A DNA stretch of 64,000 bases from Bacillota bacterium (GCA_023400985.1 JAEXEN010000038.1:186001-250000); one strand, 5' to 3'; positions 33,623-41,988 are shown, numbered from the stretch's first letter. Made by a program: numbers and translations. Notes: generated by a model from the letters alone, not told the origin.

Positions 33623-34999
33623 ATGCTTACGCCTAAAGAAATCGTGGATTCGCTCGATAAATACATCATCGGGCAGTCTAAGGCCAAGCGTGCGGTGGCG
33701 ATTGCGCTTCGAAACCGCTACCGCAGGAGCAGGCTCTCCGAGGACCTTCGTGAGGAGATCACACCGAAAAACATCATCATGATAGGGCCTACGGGCGTGG
33801 GTAAGACAGAGATCGCGAGGAGGCTCGCGAAGCTTGTGGATGCGCCTTTTGTAAAGGTAGAGGCGACTAAGTTCACAGAGGTCGGTTATGTGGGCCGCGA
33901 CGTGGATTCCATGATACGCGACCTTGTGGACGCCGCCATACGGCTGTGCAAGGAAAAGAAGGAGGCGGAAGTGCGACTCTTAGCGCAGGCCGCCGCCGAG
34001 CAGCGCCTTGCGGACCTTTTGGTACCCATCGCCGTTCATAAACAGCGGCAGCAAAACCCCCTTCAGTTCCTTTTGGGCAGCGGCGATGAGCAGGAGCCCG
34101 AAATGAGCGATGACGAGCGCGCAAAACACTATACCCGCCGCGAGGAGGTGCTTGCAGCGTTTCGGGCCGGCAAGCTCGACGAAGAAATGATCGAGATCGA
34201 GGTGGAGCAGGCGAATCAGGGAAGCAACGCCATGATCGCCATGGGTATAGATATCAACATCAACGACCTGATGGGGAGCATTTTGCCCAAAAACAGGAAG
34301 AAGCGCAAGGTAAAGGTGCCCGAGGCTTACCGCATTTTGACGCAGGAAGAGGCCGATAAGCTCATCGATATGGATGAGGTGATACGCGAGGCCATCGAAA
34401 AGGCTGAGCAGGACGGCATCATCTTCCTCGATGAGATCGATAAGATCGCGGGCACAGGCCTTACCTCTGGCCCCGACGTTTCCCGCGAGGGCGTGCAGCG
34501 GGATATCCTGCCGCTCGTGGAAGGCTGCACCGTGAGCACCAAGTACGGCCCCGTCAAGACGGATTTCATTTTGTTCATCGCGGCCGGCGCGTTCCACATT
34601 TCCAAGGTGACCGACCTCATTCCGGAGCTTCAGGGCAGGTTCCCCATCCGCGTGAACCTAGACTCGCTCACGGTGGACGACTATAAACGCATACTTACCC
34701 AGCCGGAAAACGCTATCACCAAGCAATATGCGGCGCTCTTAAAGACCGATAACATCGTGCTCGATTTTGCAAAGGATTCCGTCGACGTGCTTGCGCAATA
34801 TGCGTACAATGCCAACGAAACGAGCGAGAACATCGGCGCGAGAAGATTGCATACCATCATGGAAAACCTCCTGGACGATATTTCCTTCAATGCCAACGGC
34901 TCGTTCCCGCTCACTAAAGTGGTAGTGGACGAGGCGTATGTGAAAGAGCATCTGTCCGCAGAATTCAACGGAGAGGACCTGAGAAAGTACATCCTGTAA
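33623..34999 (+). CDS. hslU: HslU (ClpY) AAA+ unfoldase
   Basis: 458 residues. Begins LTPKEIVDSLDKYIIGQSKA; Walker A IGPTGVGKTEIARRLAKL; pore-loop region TKFTEVGYVGRDVDSMIRDL; intermediate I-domain (about 110-240); Walker B IIFLDEIDKIA; C-terminal ENLLDDISFNA and an ...EDLRKYIL tail that docks into HslV. It unfolds proteins for HslV. Confidence 0.97.
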   Translation: MLTPKEIVDSLDKYIIGQSKAKRAVAIALRNRYRRSRLSEDLREEITPKNIIMIGPTGVGKTEIARRLAKLVDAPFVKVEATKFTEVGYVGRDVDSMIRDLVDAAIRLCKEKKEAEVRLLAQAAAEQRLADLLVPIAVHKQRQQNPLQFLLGSGDEQEPEMSDDERAKHYTRREEVLAAFRAGKLDEEMIEIEVEQANQGSNAMIAMGIDININDLMGSILPKNRKKRKVKVPEAYRILTQEEADKLIDMDEVIREAIEKAEQDGIIFLDEIDKIAGTGLTSGPDVSREGVQRDILPLVEGCTVSTKYGPVKTDFILFIAAGAFHISKVTDLIPELQGRFPIRVNLDSLTVDDYKRILTQPENAITKQYAALLKTDNIVLDFAKDSVDVLAQYAYNANETSENIGARRLHTIMENLLDDISFNANGSFPLTKVVVDEAYVKEHLSAEFNGEDLRKYIL

Positions 35000-35002
35000 C
35001 GC

Positions 35003-35947
35003 ATGGAAAAATTGAGTAAAAATCTCATACTGCTTATGGCTCTCGCGGCGCTCATCTTAAGCGGCTGCGCGGCGCAGTCCGCCACGGGCCTTTCCGAGAG
35101 GGCTGTGGAAGCTGTTGTTTTTGCCGAAGAAACGCTTGTCGAGATAACGGCGGAGCCCGTAACGCCCGCTCCGGCAACGCCGACGCCCGTCGCAACCGCG
35201 ACGAGTGTTCCGACAGCGACCCCTGAGCCTACGCTTTCGCCAGCGCCTGAGCCCGAATATGAGCTAACTGACGTGAAGAACGTGGATGGATATGTGGGAG
35301 CGCTTTCGGTGAACCTGCGCAACGGTCCGGGTACGGACTACGACGTGATCGGCGAATACGAATGCAATACCTTGCTTCTCATCACCGCGAAGACCGACGA
35401 GTGGTATCAAGTGGAGATCGATGAAAAAACGGGGTTTATGCTCAAAGAATTTATCGGCGTAGGCGCGATCCCTACGCCTACGCCCGAGCCTACGAAAAAG
35501 CCGGCTTCGAAACCGACCTCCACGCCTGCGGCGACCGCCACGCCTAAGCCCGTGGAAGCGAGCAACGGCGGCGCGGGCGGCTACAGCGCCGAGGAAGTGC
35601 TTTTGACCGCACAGATCGTCTACGAGGAGAGCAAGCGCGGCGATTACGATGGGTACCGTGCGGTGGCCAACGTGATATTGAACCGCGTGCAGAGCGGTAT
35701 TTTCCGCTCCACGATAGAGGGCGTCATCTTCCAGGGCAACGGCGCGCAATTTTCACCCGCCGAAGATGAGGCGGCGCTTCGCGCGGTGAAACCGTCCTCG
35801 ACCTGCATCGAAGCGGTACAAGCCGTGTTCGGCGGCGATACCATACTCCCCTCGAACGTATATTACTTCCGCCCTGCGAGCAAAGGCGAAAGCTGGAGTT
35901 CGCACAAATATGTGGCGACCTACGGCGGCAATGCCTTTTTTAGCTGA
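35003..35947 (+). CDS. Lipoprotein with SH3 domain and SleB-like cell-wall hydrolase domain
   Basis: 314 residues. Lipobox AALILSGC (lipidated Cys about 22). Pro/Thr-rich linker about 50-85, SH3b domain about 88-150 (SVNLRNGPGTDYDVIGEYEC), second Pro/Thr linker about 155-188, and a C-terminal Hydrolase_2/SleB domain from about 195 (VLLTAQIVYEESKRGDYDGY, VANVILNRVQSGIF, NVYYFRPASKGESW). The expected catalytic Glu is in YEES. It probably cleaves peptidoglycan outside the membrane. It begins three bases after hslU, a place held by codY in B. subtilis, and is likely translated with it. Confidence 0.88.
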   Translation: MEKLSKNLILLMALAALILSGCAAQSATGLSERAVEAVVFAEETLVEITAEPVTPAPATPTPVATATSVPTATPEPTLSPAPEPEYELTDVKNVDGYVGALSVNLRNGPGTDYDVIGEYECNTLLLITAKTDEWYQVEIDEKTGFMLKEFIGVGAIPTPTPEPTKKPASKPTSTPAATATPKPVEASNGGAGGYSAEEVLLTAQIVYEESKRGDYDGYRAVANVILNRVQSGIFRSTIEGVIFQGNGAQFSPAEDEAALRAVKPSSTCIEAVQAVFGGDTILPSNVYYFRPASKGESWSSHKYVATYGGNAFFS

Positions 35948-35981
35948 ACAACGGAATATTCCGCCCGTGTGAGCGCAAACT

Positions 35982-36019
35982 AATACCGCATTTCATGAAA
36001 CGGAAAGGCGGTATTTTTT
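35982..36019 (+). terminator. Terminator-like hairpin whose 3' arm holds the next gene's Shine-Dalgarno
   Basis: AATACCGC (35982-35989) pairs with GCGGTATT (36008-36015); TTTCATGAAA lies between. The T run 36014-36019 ends directly at the ATG at 36020. GGAAAGG, the only plausible ribosome-binding site, is in and next to the 3' arm. Confidence 0.65.
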
Positions 36020-38425
36020 ATGCGCGCAGTGATCATGGCGGGCGGCGAGGGCCGCCGTCTGCGGCCGCTCACCTGCACCAAGCCAAAGCCCATGGTGCCT
36101 ATCTTGAACCGGCCCGTTATCGAATATTGCTTCGACCTGCTGCGCCTGCACGGCATAACGGACGTGACGGCCACGCTTTTTTACCTGCCCGAAAGCATTA
36201 TGCGCCATGTGGGAAACGGCGAGCGTTTCGGCATGGATATGAAATACGCTATCGAGGGAAAGCCGCTCGGCACCGCCGGAAGCGTACGGGCCGCCGTGCC
36301 GGCGCCTAAGGATACCACGCTTATACTAAGCGGCGACGCGCTGACCGATATGGACCTGAGCGCGGCGTTAAACGCCCATAAGGAACACGGCGCAAAGCTT
36401 ACGATCGTATTGAAAAAAGTGACCGCGCCCACGGAGTACGGCGTTGTGCTGCTCGACCGCGAAAGCGTCATCACCCGCTTTTTGGAAAAGCCCATGCTCT
36501 CCGAGGTGTTTAGCGATCTCGCGAACACAGGCGTGTACATCCTAGAGCCCGAGATCATGGAGATGATCCCGACCGACAGGCCTTTTGATTTTAGCATGGA
36601 TCTTTTTCCGCTTGTGATGAAAAACGGCATTCCCATCTACGGGTACGAGACCACGGGTTACTGGTGCGATATAGGCGACCTCGAGCAATATCTGGAGGCG
36701 CAGCGCGCGTTGCTGGACGGTCTTTGCGCATATATGCCCCGCGCTGTGGGGCGCGACGGCATTTTTATAGAGGAGGGCGCGCATATATCCAAAAAGGCGG
36801 TCCTGCGCGCGCCGTGCTATGTAGGAAAGGACGCGGAGATCGCCGACGGCGCGCTTATCGACGCTTACGCGGTGATCGGCACGGGCAGCAAGGTGGGCAC
36901 GGGGAGCAGCATCAAGCAGTCGGTCCTGATGGAAAACGTGCGTGTCCGCGAAAACGCGGAGATTCGCGGCGCGATCCTCTGCGAGGAAGCGCATATGGAT
37001 GTAGGCTCGGCGGCGTTTGAAAAGAGCGCCGTCGGTGCAGGAACGCATGTGGGGAAGAACGCGAAGGTCAAAAAAGGCGTGCTTATATGGCCGCAGAAGA
37101 AGCTTGCGGACGAGGGCGTTTTCGAGGAAAACGTGGTTTGGCAGGAGCGCGGGGAAAAGCAGACGGAAAAGCTCCCCCTGCGCGGCTACTGTGACGGGGA
37201 CATGAACCCGTTAAACGCCGTGCGCGTGGGCTGCGCGCTCGCGTCCATACACCGTCTGCCTGCGGAGCTCGGCGTGGCAACGGACGGCAGCCAGCAATCC
37301 GTCATGCTCAAGCACGCGCTCTTCTCGGGGATCGTATCGCAGGGGGGCGACGTGTGCGATTTCGGCGCGTGTACCCCCTCTGCGTTCGAATACGCCGTAC
37401 GCGCCTTCCGCCTGAATGGTGGCGCGTATATCCGCCACAGCGCGCGCAACGCGCATGAGACGGAGCTTTATTTGAGCGACAATACCGGTGCGGAGCTCAA
37501 AGCGAAGGACTATCGCAAATTCAAGCAGGAATACGACGAGGGGTTCAAGCGTCCCATTACGTATTCACGGCTGGGAATCGTAGAACATAACAACGCCGCC
37601 GTCAAAGCATATGAGGCGCATATTTTGGCAGCGCTCACGCTTAAACGTGTGGATGCGGGCGCGATCACCGTGATCATCGGCGGGAGCGCGGAAGCGTTCG
37701 ACATCATCGCGCGCGTGCTTTTGCCCGTCGGAATACGCGTGCTTTATATGGCCGAGAGGCAGAAGGATAAGCTTCACGGCTCCATGGTATATGCGGGCGC
37801 GACCTTGGGCGTGATGATGGGGGAGAACGGCGAACCGGAGCTTTTCATCTATAAGGACAGGCACCTCAACAAAGCCGAGCTGCAATTCATGTTTGCTCTA
37901 TCAGCCCTTCGCGCTAAGCGGCAGACGGAATTTACGCTTCCCGTCGGCCTCAACGAGGAATACGCGGACGCGCTAATAAACGCCGGCGCAAAGGTGGAGC
38001 GCGCCGCAAATGTGCGCTCCAAATGGTTGGAGGCGGCACTGAACGCGGGGAACTATCTGCCGGAGCTTTTTGAGCCGGAGACCGCGGTCGTGCGGCTCAG
38101 CGAGCTCGCGCAGACGGGGGAGCTTGATACGCTCTTAAAGGAACTGCCGGAGGCGCATACGCGAGAAGCCGAGGTAGGCTGCTCGTGGCGCGACGTGGGG
38201 CGGGTATTAAGGAGCCTCGTGGAAACGGAAAAGGAAAACCGCGTGGAGCTATTGGACGGCGTGAAGGTGAAAAGCGACAAGGGCTGGGTGCACATCAGCC
38301 CCTCGGAAGGCTTTTTGTCGTGTAAGGTGCTTGCAGGCGGCTACAGCGAAGAATATTCCAAAGAGCTTACGGATATCTACCTCGAAAAGGTTCGAAAACT
38401 CGTGGAGGGACCGGAAAAGAAATAA
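36020..38425 (+). CDS. NDP-sugar pyrophosphorylase fused to a degenerate phosphosugar-mutase domain
   Basis: 801 residues. Residues 1 to about 235 are a nucleotidyltransferase (VIMAGGEGRRLRPLTCTKPK, LSGDALTDMDL, NTGVYILEPEI, WCDIGDLEQYLEAQ). About 250-355 is a left-handed beta-helix of hexapeptides (VGKDAEIADGALIDAYAVIG). About 375-795 follows the phosphomannomutase fold, but its motifs are lost: the SHNP site reads RHSARNAHE near 474, the DGDADR metal loop reads MGENGEPEL, and the C-terminal phosphate loop SGTEP reads SPSEGFL. The pyrophosphorylase half looks active (GDP-mannose- or UDP/dTDP-sugar-type); the mutase half probably has a binding or regulatory role. Confidence 0.88.
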   Translation: MRAVIMAGGEGRRLRPLTCTKPKPMVPILNRPVIEYCFDLLRLHGITDVTATLFYLPESIMRHVGNGERFGMDMKYAIEGKPLGTAGSVRAAVPAPKDTTLILSGDALTDMDLSAALNAHKEHGAKLTIVLKKVTAPTEYGVVLLDRESVITRFLEKPMLSEVFSDLANTGVYILEPEIMEMIPTDRPFDFSMDLFPLVMKNGIPIYGYETTGYWCDIGDLEQYLEAQRALLDGLCAYMPRAVGRDGIFIEEGAHISKKAVLRAPCYVGKDAEIADGALIDAYAVIGTGSKVGTGSSIKQSVLMENVRVRENAEIRGAILCEEAHMDVGSAAFEKSAVGAGTHVGKNAKVKKGVLIWPQKKLADEGVFEENVVWQERGEKQTEKLPLRGYCDGDMNPLNAVRVGCALASIHRLPAELGVATDGSQQSVMLKHALFSGIVSQGGDVCDFGACTPSAFEYAVRAFRLNGGAYIRHSARNAHETELYLSDNTGAELKAKDYRKFKQEYDEGFKRPITYSRLGIVEHNNAAVKAYEAHILAALTLKRVDAGAITVIIGGSAEAFDIIARVLLPVGIRVLYMAERQKDKLHGSMVYAGATLGVMMGENGEPELFIYKDRHLNKAELQFMFALSALRAKRQTEFTLPVGLNEEYADALINAGAKVERAANVRSKWLEAALNAGNYLPELFEPETAVVRLSELAQTGELDTLLKELPEAHTREAEVGCSWRDVGRVLRSLVETEKENRVELLDGVKVKSDKGWVHISPSEGFLSCKVLAGGYSEEYSKELTDIYLEKVRKLVEGPEKK

Positions 38426-38473
38426 GCGGGGCTTGAAAAATGCTGTGCGCGCGTATAAAATGAAACTCGTTGC

Positions 38474-38753
38474 TTAAGGTAAGGGGAACCGAACCCTTGC
38501 GGTTTAGAGGGCCGGAAAGTATGCCATCGCCGTGTTGCTGGTACTCGCCGTAGGCACCGCTACGCCTGCGCCCAGCGCCGCAACGCTGACATGCTTTCCG
38601 ACTCTCTAAACTCTGCGACCTAAAAACTGCCGGTTTGGATGCAGGTCGCGAAAGAGGGGGGAGCCGTAGTGGGGCTACGGCGACTGACGATGACAAAGAC
38701 GTGCGCCAAACCGGCAGTTTTTAGGCGCAAGGGTTCGGCTCCCCTTACCTTAA
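38474..38753. repeat. 280-bp palindromic cloverleaf element with 28-bp terminal inverted repeats
   Basis: The ends are inverted copies, 27 of 28 matching: TTAAGGTAAGGGGAACCGAA... (38474-38501) and ...TTCGGCTCCCCTTACCTTAA (38726-38753), both bounded by TTAA. Inside are two long arms: GTTTAGAG...AAGTATG (38502-38523) with its partner at 38590-38611 (22 bp, 3 imperfect of which 2 are G:T wobbles), and a perfect 20-bp arm CCTAAAAACTGCCGGTTTGG (38619-38638) with 38706-38725. Each arm encloses a smaller hairpin (CGTAG-N6-CTACG; GCCGTAG-N5-CTACGGC at 38663-38681). No credible ORF. It fills the 346-bp gap before trmL. MITE, structured RNA, or both. Confidence 0.85.
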
Positions 38754-38771
38754 AGAAGTACGGAGGCGCGC

Positions 38772-39230
38772 ATGTTTAACATCGTTTTGGTGGAGCCGGA
38801 GATACCGCAGAATACGGGCAATATATCGCGCACCTGCGCCGTGACCGGTACTAGGCTGCATCTTGTGCGCCCGCTCGGGTTTAAAATCGACGACGCCAAG
38901 CTCAAACGCGCGGGCCTCGATTACTGGAAGGACCTCGATATTACCTATTACGACTCGTTCGGGGAGGTGGAGGAGAAAAATCCCGACGCGCGGTTTTTCC
39001 TCTTCTCCACGCACGCAAAATGCGTTTACACCGAGGTAAGCTATCGCGACGGCGATTTTCTGGTGTTCGGCAGGGAAACGGCGGGCCTCGGCGAAAAGCT
39101 TTTGAGCCGCGCCAAAAACGCCGTTCGCATCCCCATGAAAAGCGATCAGCGCTCGCTCAACCTCTCCAATTCCGCGGCGCTCGCGCTTTATGAGGCATTA
39201 AGGCAAACCGGTTTCACGGGACTTGAATAA
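38772..39230 (+). CDS. trmL: tRNA (cytidine/uridine-34 2'-O)-methyltransferase TrmL
   Basis: 152 residues, a compact SPOUT enzyme. Begins FNIVLVEPEIPQNTGNISRT, then LHLVRPLGFKIDDAKLKRAG, FGRETAGLGEKLL and SLNLSNSAALALYEALRQ (knot). It methylates the wobble ribose of tRNA-Leu. GGAGG seven bases before the ATG at 38772 is only about 10 bases after the cloverleaf element, so its expression could be affected by that structure. Confidence 0.94.
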   Translation: MFNIVLVEPEIPQNTGNISRTCAVTGTRLHLVRPLGFKIDDAKLKRAGLDYWKDLDITYYDSFGEVEEKNPDARFFLFSTHAKCVYTEVSYRDGDFLVFGRETAGLGEKLLSRAKNAVRIPMKSDQRSLNLSNSAALALYEALRQTGFTGLE

Positions 39231-39277
39231 AACACGAAAATAATCAGGCAATATTGCCGTTTTCCGCGCTTTTTTCC

Positions 39278-39306
39278 TTGACATCGTGAAAAGGATTGGA
39301 TAAAAT
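39278..39306 (+). promoter_or_regulatory. Sigma-A promoter of rplM-rpsI
   Basis: TTGACA (39278-39283), 17-base spacer, TAAAAT (39301-39306), about 105 bases upstream of rplM. Confidence 0.75.
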
Positions 39307-39311
39307 ACCAT

Positions 39312-39411
39312 AGTGTGTTCGTTAGGACAGGCGCTATGCGGCCACAGCCCCGGCTCGCAGGGAACGCCAATCCTCTGACAGCGCAAAACATCAACCTTTG
39401 GAGGATGAGCC
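39312..39411 (+). ncRNA. Structured 5' leader of rplM (candidate L13 leader)
   Basis: About 100 bases between the predicted transcription start and the rplM ATG contain CATAG...CTATG (39312 and near 39335) and GC-rich pairing around GCCACAGCCCCGGCTCGCAG. Ribosomal-protein leaders at rplM are known in Firmicutes (L13 leader family); I cannot confirm the consensus by eye. Confidence 0.35.
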
Positions 39412-39843
39412 ATGAAAACCTATATGGCAAAAGGCGAAACCCTCGAACGTAAGTGGTATGTTGTGGATGCGACCGGCATGGTGCTCGGCCGTCTGTCTAC
39501 GCAAGTAGCCACTATACTTCGCGGTAAGCATAAGCCGATTTTTACGCCGCACGTCGACACCGGCGACCATGTTATCATCATCAACGCGGATAAGGTCGTG
39601 TTGACGGGCAAAAAGCTCGACAATAAAAAATACTACACGCACAGCGAATTCCCCGGAAGCCTCCGAGAGATACCGTACCGCGAACTCCTTTCTAAAAAGC
39701 CCGAGTTCGCCGTGTACGAGTCCATTCGCCGCATGATGCCCAAGGGCCCTCTGGGCCGCAAGATGCTCAAGAAGCTCCGCGTTTACCGCGGGCCCGATCA
39801 CGAGCATGCCGCGCAGATGCCCGAAACGCTCGTGCTCAAATAA
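39412..39843 (+). CDS. rplM: 50S ribosomal protein L13
   Basis: 143 residues, full length. [37 protein letters not shown] segment and [19 protein letters not shown] are typical. GGAGG before the ATG. Operon with rpsI, 18 bases downstream. Confidence 0.97.
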   Translation: MKTYMAKGETLERKWYVVDATGMVLGRLSTQVATILRGKHKPIFTPHVDTGDHVIIINADKVVLTGKKLDNKKYYTHSEFPGSLREIPYRELLSKKPEFAVYESIRRMMPKGPLGRKMLKKLRVYRGPDHEHAAQMPETLVLK

Positions 39844-39861
39844 GGGAAGGAGGAACGAAAC

Positions 39862-40254
39862 ATGGCAACAGCTCAATTTTTAGGCACCGGAAGGCGCAAA
39901 AAGTCCATTGCCCGCGTTCGTCTGTTCCCGGGCACAGGCAATTTCACGGTCAATAAGCGCGATCTCGACAATTACTTTGGGTATGAGACCCTTAAGATGA
40001 TTGCCCGCGCACCATTGACCCTCACCAACAACCTCTCCAAATACGATGTGAACGTCAACGTGTACGGCGGCGGCACCACCGGCCAGGCTGGCGCGATCCG
40101 TCACGGTATTGCCCGTGCGCTCATCATTGCGGACCCCGCACTTCGCGCGGAACTTAAAAAGGCCGGCTTTCTCACGCGCGACCCGCGCATGAAGGAGCGT
40201 AAGAAATACGGCCTCAAGGCCGCACGCCGCGCGCCCCAGTTCTCCAAGAGATAA
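39862..40254 (+). CDS. rpsI: 30S ribosomal protein S9
   Basis: 130 residues. Starts [19 protein letters not shown] and ends [17 protein letters not shown], the basic tail that reaches the P-site tRNA. AAGGAGG site. Confidence 0.97.
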   Translation: MATAQFLGTGRRKKSIARVRLFPGTGNFTVNKRDLDNYFGYETLKMIARAPLTLTNNLSKYDVNVNVYGGGTTGQAGAIRHGIARALIIADPALRAELKKAGFLTRDPRMKERKKYGLKAARRAPQFSKR

Positions 40255-40268
40255 TTACCTTACAATAA

Positions 40269-40320
40269 AAAAGCCTGTATTCATGCGGCTTCCCGCGTGT
40301 TTACGGGCTTTCTTTTTATT
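40269..40320 (+). terminator. Intrinsic terminator after rpsI
   Basis: AAAGCCTGTA...TGCGG-CTTC-CCGCG...ACGGGCTTT stem followed by CTTTTTATT, 15 bases after the S9 stop. Confidence 0.8.
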
Positions 40321-40432
40321 CTCATGAAGTGCAAAAACCGACAGACATTTAAAATGAACCGTTGTGGTGGGAGCTCACATCATTTTCGGGCGGATAAGCA
40401 ACAACTTAGGTTAGCGTGGTCTTAAACCTCTG

Positions 40433-40789
40433 CTAATAGGGCAGCAAACACGGAGGCCCGCCGCAAGATACAGTAAATGTGCTGTGGACATGGCCGCACT
40501 TGGAGCATTTGTTTATAAACCGGTGTAATCCGCCTCCCATGTGGCCGCCGTCATAGGTTTTTGAGTCGTGGTTTTCATCAGATGCCCCGAGGTATCTCCG
40601 GATAGATTCGCCACAACTGCACCGAAAGATTCCATACTCATACTTACGGTGTGTACTTCCAAGATCGTCATACTCGTAACTTGCTCCGACGTAAGTAGAA
40701 TAATTATGGGTATGCGTAGCTGCCATAGAGGATACCGGAACAATCAAGAGGAGGGTAAAAGCCAACAGTAAACATAGATGTTTTTTCAT
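40433..40789 (-). CDS. Secreted Cys/His-rich small protein, unrecognised
   Basis: 118 residues with a clear signal peptide (KKHLCLLLAFTLLLIVPVSS, cleavage near AA-THTH). The mature part has three paired-cysteine motifs, CSCG, CSKCGH and CGGPPC, plus several His and Tyr, suggesting metal binding or disulfides. ATG at 40789 follows AAAGGAGAAAG, and a good minus-strand promoter lies upstream. Stand-alone gene; no family recognised. Lower GC than its neighbours, which hints at acquisition. Confidence 0.7.
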   Translation of the reverse strand: MKKHLCLLLAFTLLLIVPVSSMAATHTHNYSTYVGASYEYDDLGSTHRKYEYGIFRCSCGESIRRYLGASDENHDSKTYDGGHMGGGLHRFINKCSKCGHVHSTFTVSCGGPPCLLPY

Positions 40790-40841
40790 AGCTTTCTCCT
40801 TTTTTTTGTTTAGAACAGTGCCTCTTTATCCGCCCAGTTAA

Positions 40842-40870
40842 AATATAGCAATCGGGACTTTGGCAGTCAA
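40842..40870 (-). promoter_or_regulatory. Sigma-A promoter of the secreted Cys-rich gene
   Basis: On the minus strand: TTGACT (40870-40865), 17-base spacer, TATATT (40847-40842), 53 bases upstream of the start codon. Confidence 0.65.
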
Positions 40871-40918
40871 TATATGGAGACATGTGTTAACTGGTAATTT
40901 ACAACTTATGGCCTCGCT

Positions 40919-40942
40919 GCCCGATAATTCGTTCGGGCTTTT
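40919..40942 (+). terminator. Orphan intrinsic terminator
   Basis: GCCCGA-TAATTCGT-TCGGGC then TTTT. No plus-strand gene ends upstream of it (the nearest, rpsI, has its own terminator), so it may end a short untranslated RNA or an antisense transcript. Confidence 0.5.
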
Positions 40943-40997
40943 ATCATACCTGCTTTCGTGACTTTGTTACCCGCCGCGTCCGGTTGAAGAGATTGCC

Positions 40998-41026
40998 TTA
41001 TCCTTTAGCGGGGAATATGTTATACT
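40998..41026 (+). promoter_or_regulatory. Probable promoter of trxB
   Basis: TTATCC (40998-41003), 17-base spacer, TATACT (41021-41026), 39 bases before the trxB start. The -35 is weak. Confidence 0.4.
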
Positions 41027-41065
41027 AGTCAGGAAACGGCAGAAAAACGAAAACCGAGGTATAGT

Positions 41066-41971
41066 ATGAAGGATATCATCATCATCGGCGGCGGGCCGGC
41101 GGGGCTTGCGGCGGGCATCTATGCCGCAAGGAGCGGCAGGAGCGCCTTGCTTTTAGAAAGCCTGTATCCGGGCGGGCAGATGACCAGAACGATGAACGTG
41201 GAAAATTATCCGGGCTTCGAGCAGGGCGTGGACGGCTTTTCCCTCGCAGCAAAGCTTGAAAAGCAGGCGCAAAGCTTCGGCCTTCAAACGGCGACCGAGG
41301 AGGCCGTGGGCGTGGACTTATTCGGCCCCGTGAAGCGCGTGAAAACGCCGGGCAGGGAATACGAGGCGAAGGCCGTGATCGTAGCTACGGGCGCTTCGCC
41401 GCGCAAACTCGGCATAGCGCGCGAGGATGAGCTTACGGGTGCGGGCGTTTCCTATTGCGCTACTTGCGACGGCGCTTTTTTCAAGAACCGGGACGTGATG
41501 GTCGTGGGCGGCGGCGATACCGCTATTGCGGACGCGCTCTACCTTGCGCATTTTGTGAATAAGGTATATGTTGTGCACCGGCGCGATGCACTTCGTGCGG
41601 CGGACGTACTGCAAAAGGCGGCGTTCAACGAGCCCAAGATCGAATTCGTATGGAACAGCGTACCCGAGCGCATCTTAGGCGACAAGGAAGTGACGGGTCT
41701 CGTTGTGAAAAATAAAACGGGCGAAGAGCGCAAGCTTAACGTCGAGGGTATCTTCGTCGCTGTGGGCATCGTTCCCAACACCGCGCTTTTCAAGGGCGTT
41801 CTCGACCTCGACGAGGGCGGCTACATCATCGCCGACGCGCATATGAAAACCTCGGTGAACGGTGTTTACGCCGCGGGGGACGTGCGGAACACACCCTTAA
41901 GGCAGATCGTTACCGCTGTGGCCGACGGCGCTGTCGCGGCCACTTCGGCAGTCGAGTATCTTATGTTCTGA
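41066..41971 (+). CDS. trxB: Thioredoxin reductase
   Basis: 301 residues. FAD site IIIIGGGPAGLAAGIYAARS, redox-active CATC in VSYCATCDGAFFKNRDV, NAD(P)H Rossmann VMVVGGGDTAIADALYLA, and the FAD-contacting VYAAGDVRNTPLRQIVTAVA. It reduces thioredoxin or a related small dithiol protein. No thioredoxin gene adjoins it. glmM follows 17 bases later. Confidence 0.95.
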   Translation: MKDIIIIGGGPAGLAAGIYAARSGRSALLLESLYPGGQMTRTMNVENYPGFEQGVDGFSLAAKLEKQAQSFGLQTATEEAVGVDLFGPVKRVKTPGREYEAKAVIVATGASPRKLGIAREDELTGAGVSYCATCDGAFFKNRDVMVVGGGDTAIADALYLAHFVNKVYVVHRRDALRAADVLQKAAFNEPKIEFVWNSVPERILGDKEVTGLVVKNKTGEERKLNVEGIFVAVGIVPNTALFKGVLDLDEGGYIIADAHMKTSVNGVYAAGDVRNTPLRQIVTAVADGAVAATSAVEYLMF

Positions 41972-41988
41972 TACGACGGAGGGCGGTT

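Noticed and set aside
38367..38696. 109-codon minus-strand frame over the cloverleaf element
   Set aside because: It spans the end of the preceding gene and half the palindrome and has no homology-like features.
38726..38753. tRNA-like T-arm (GGGTTCGGCTCCCC)
   Set aside because: The loop has the wrong length, there is no acceptor, D or anticodon arm in register, and the sequence is fully explained as a terminal inverted repeat.
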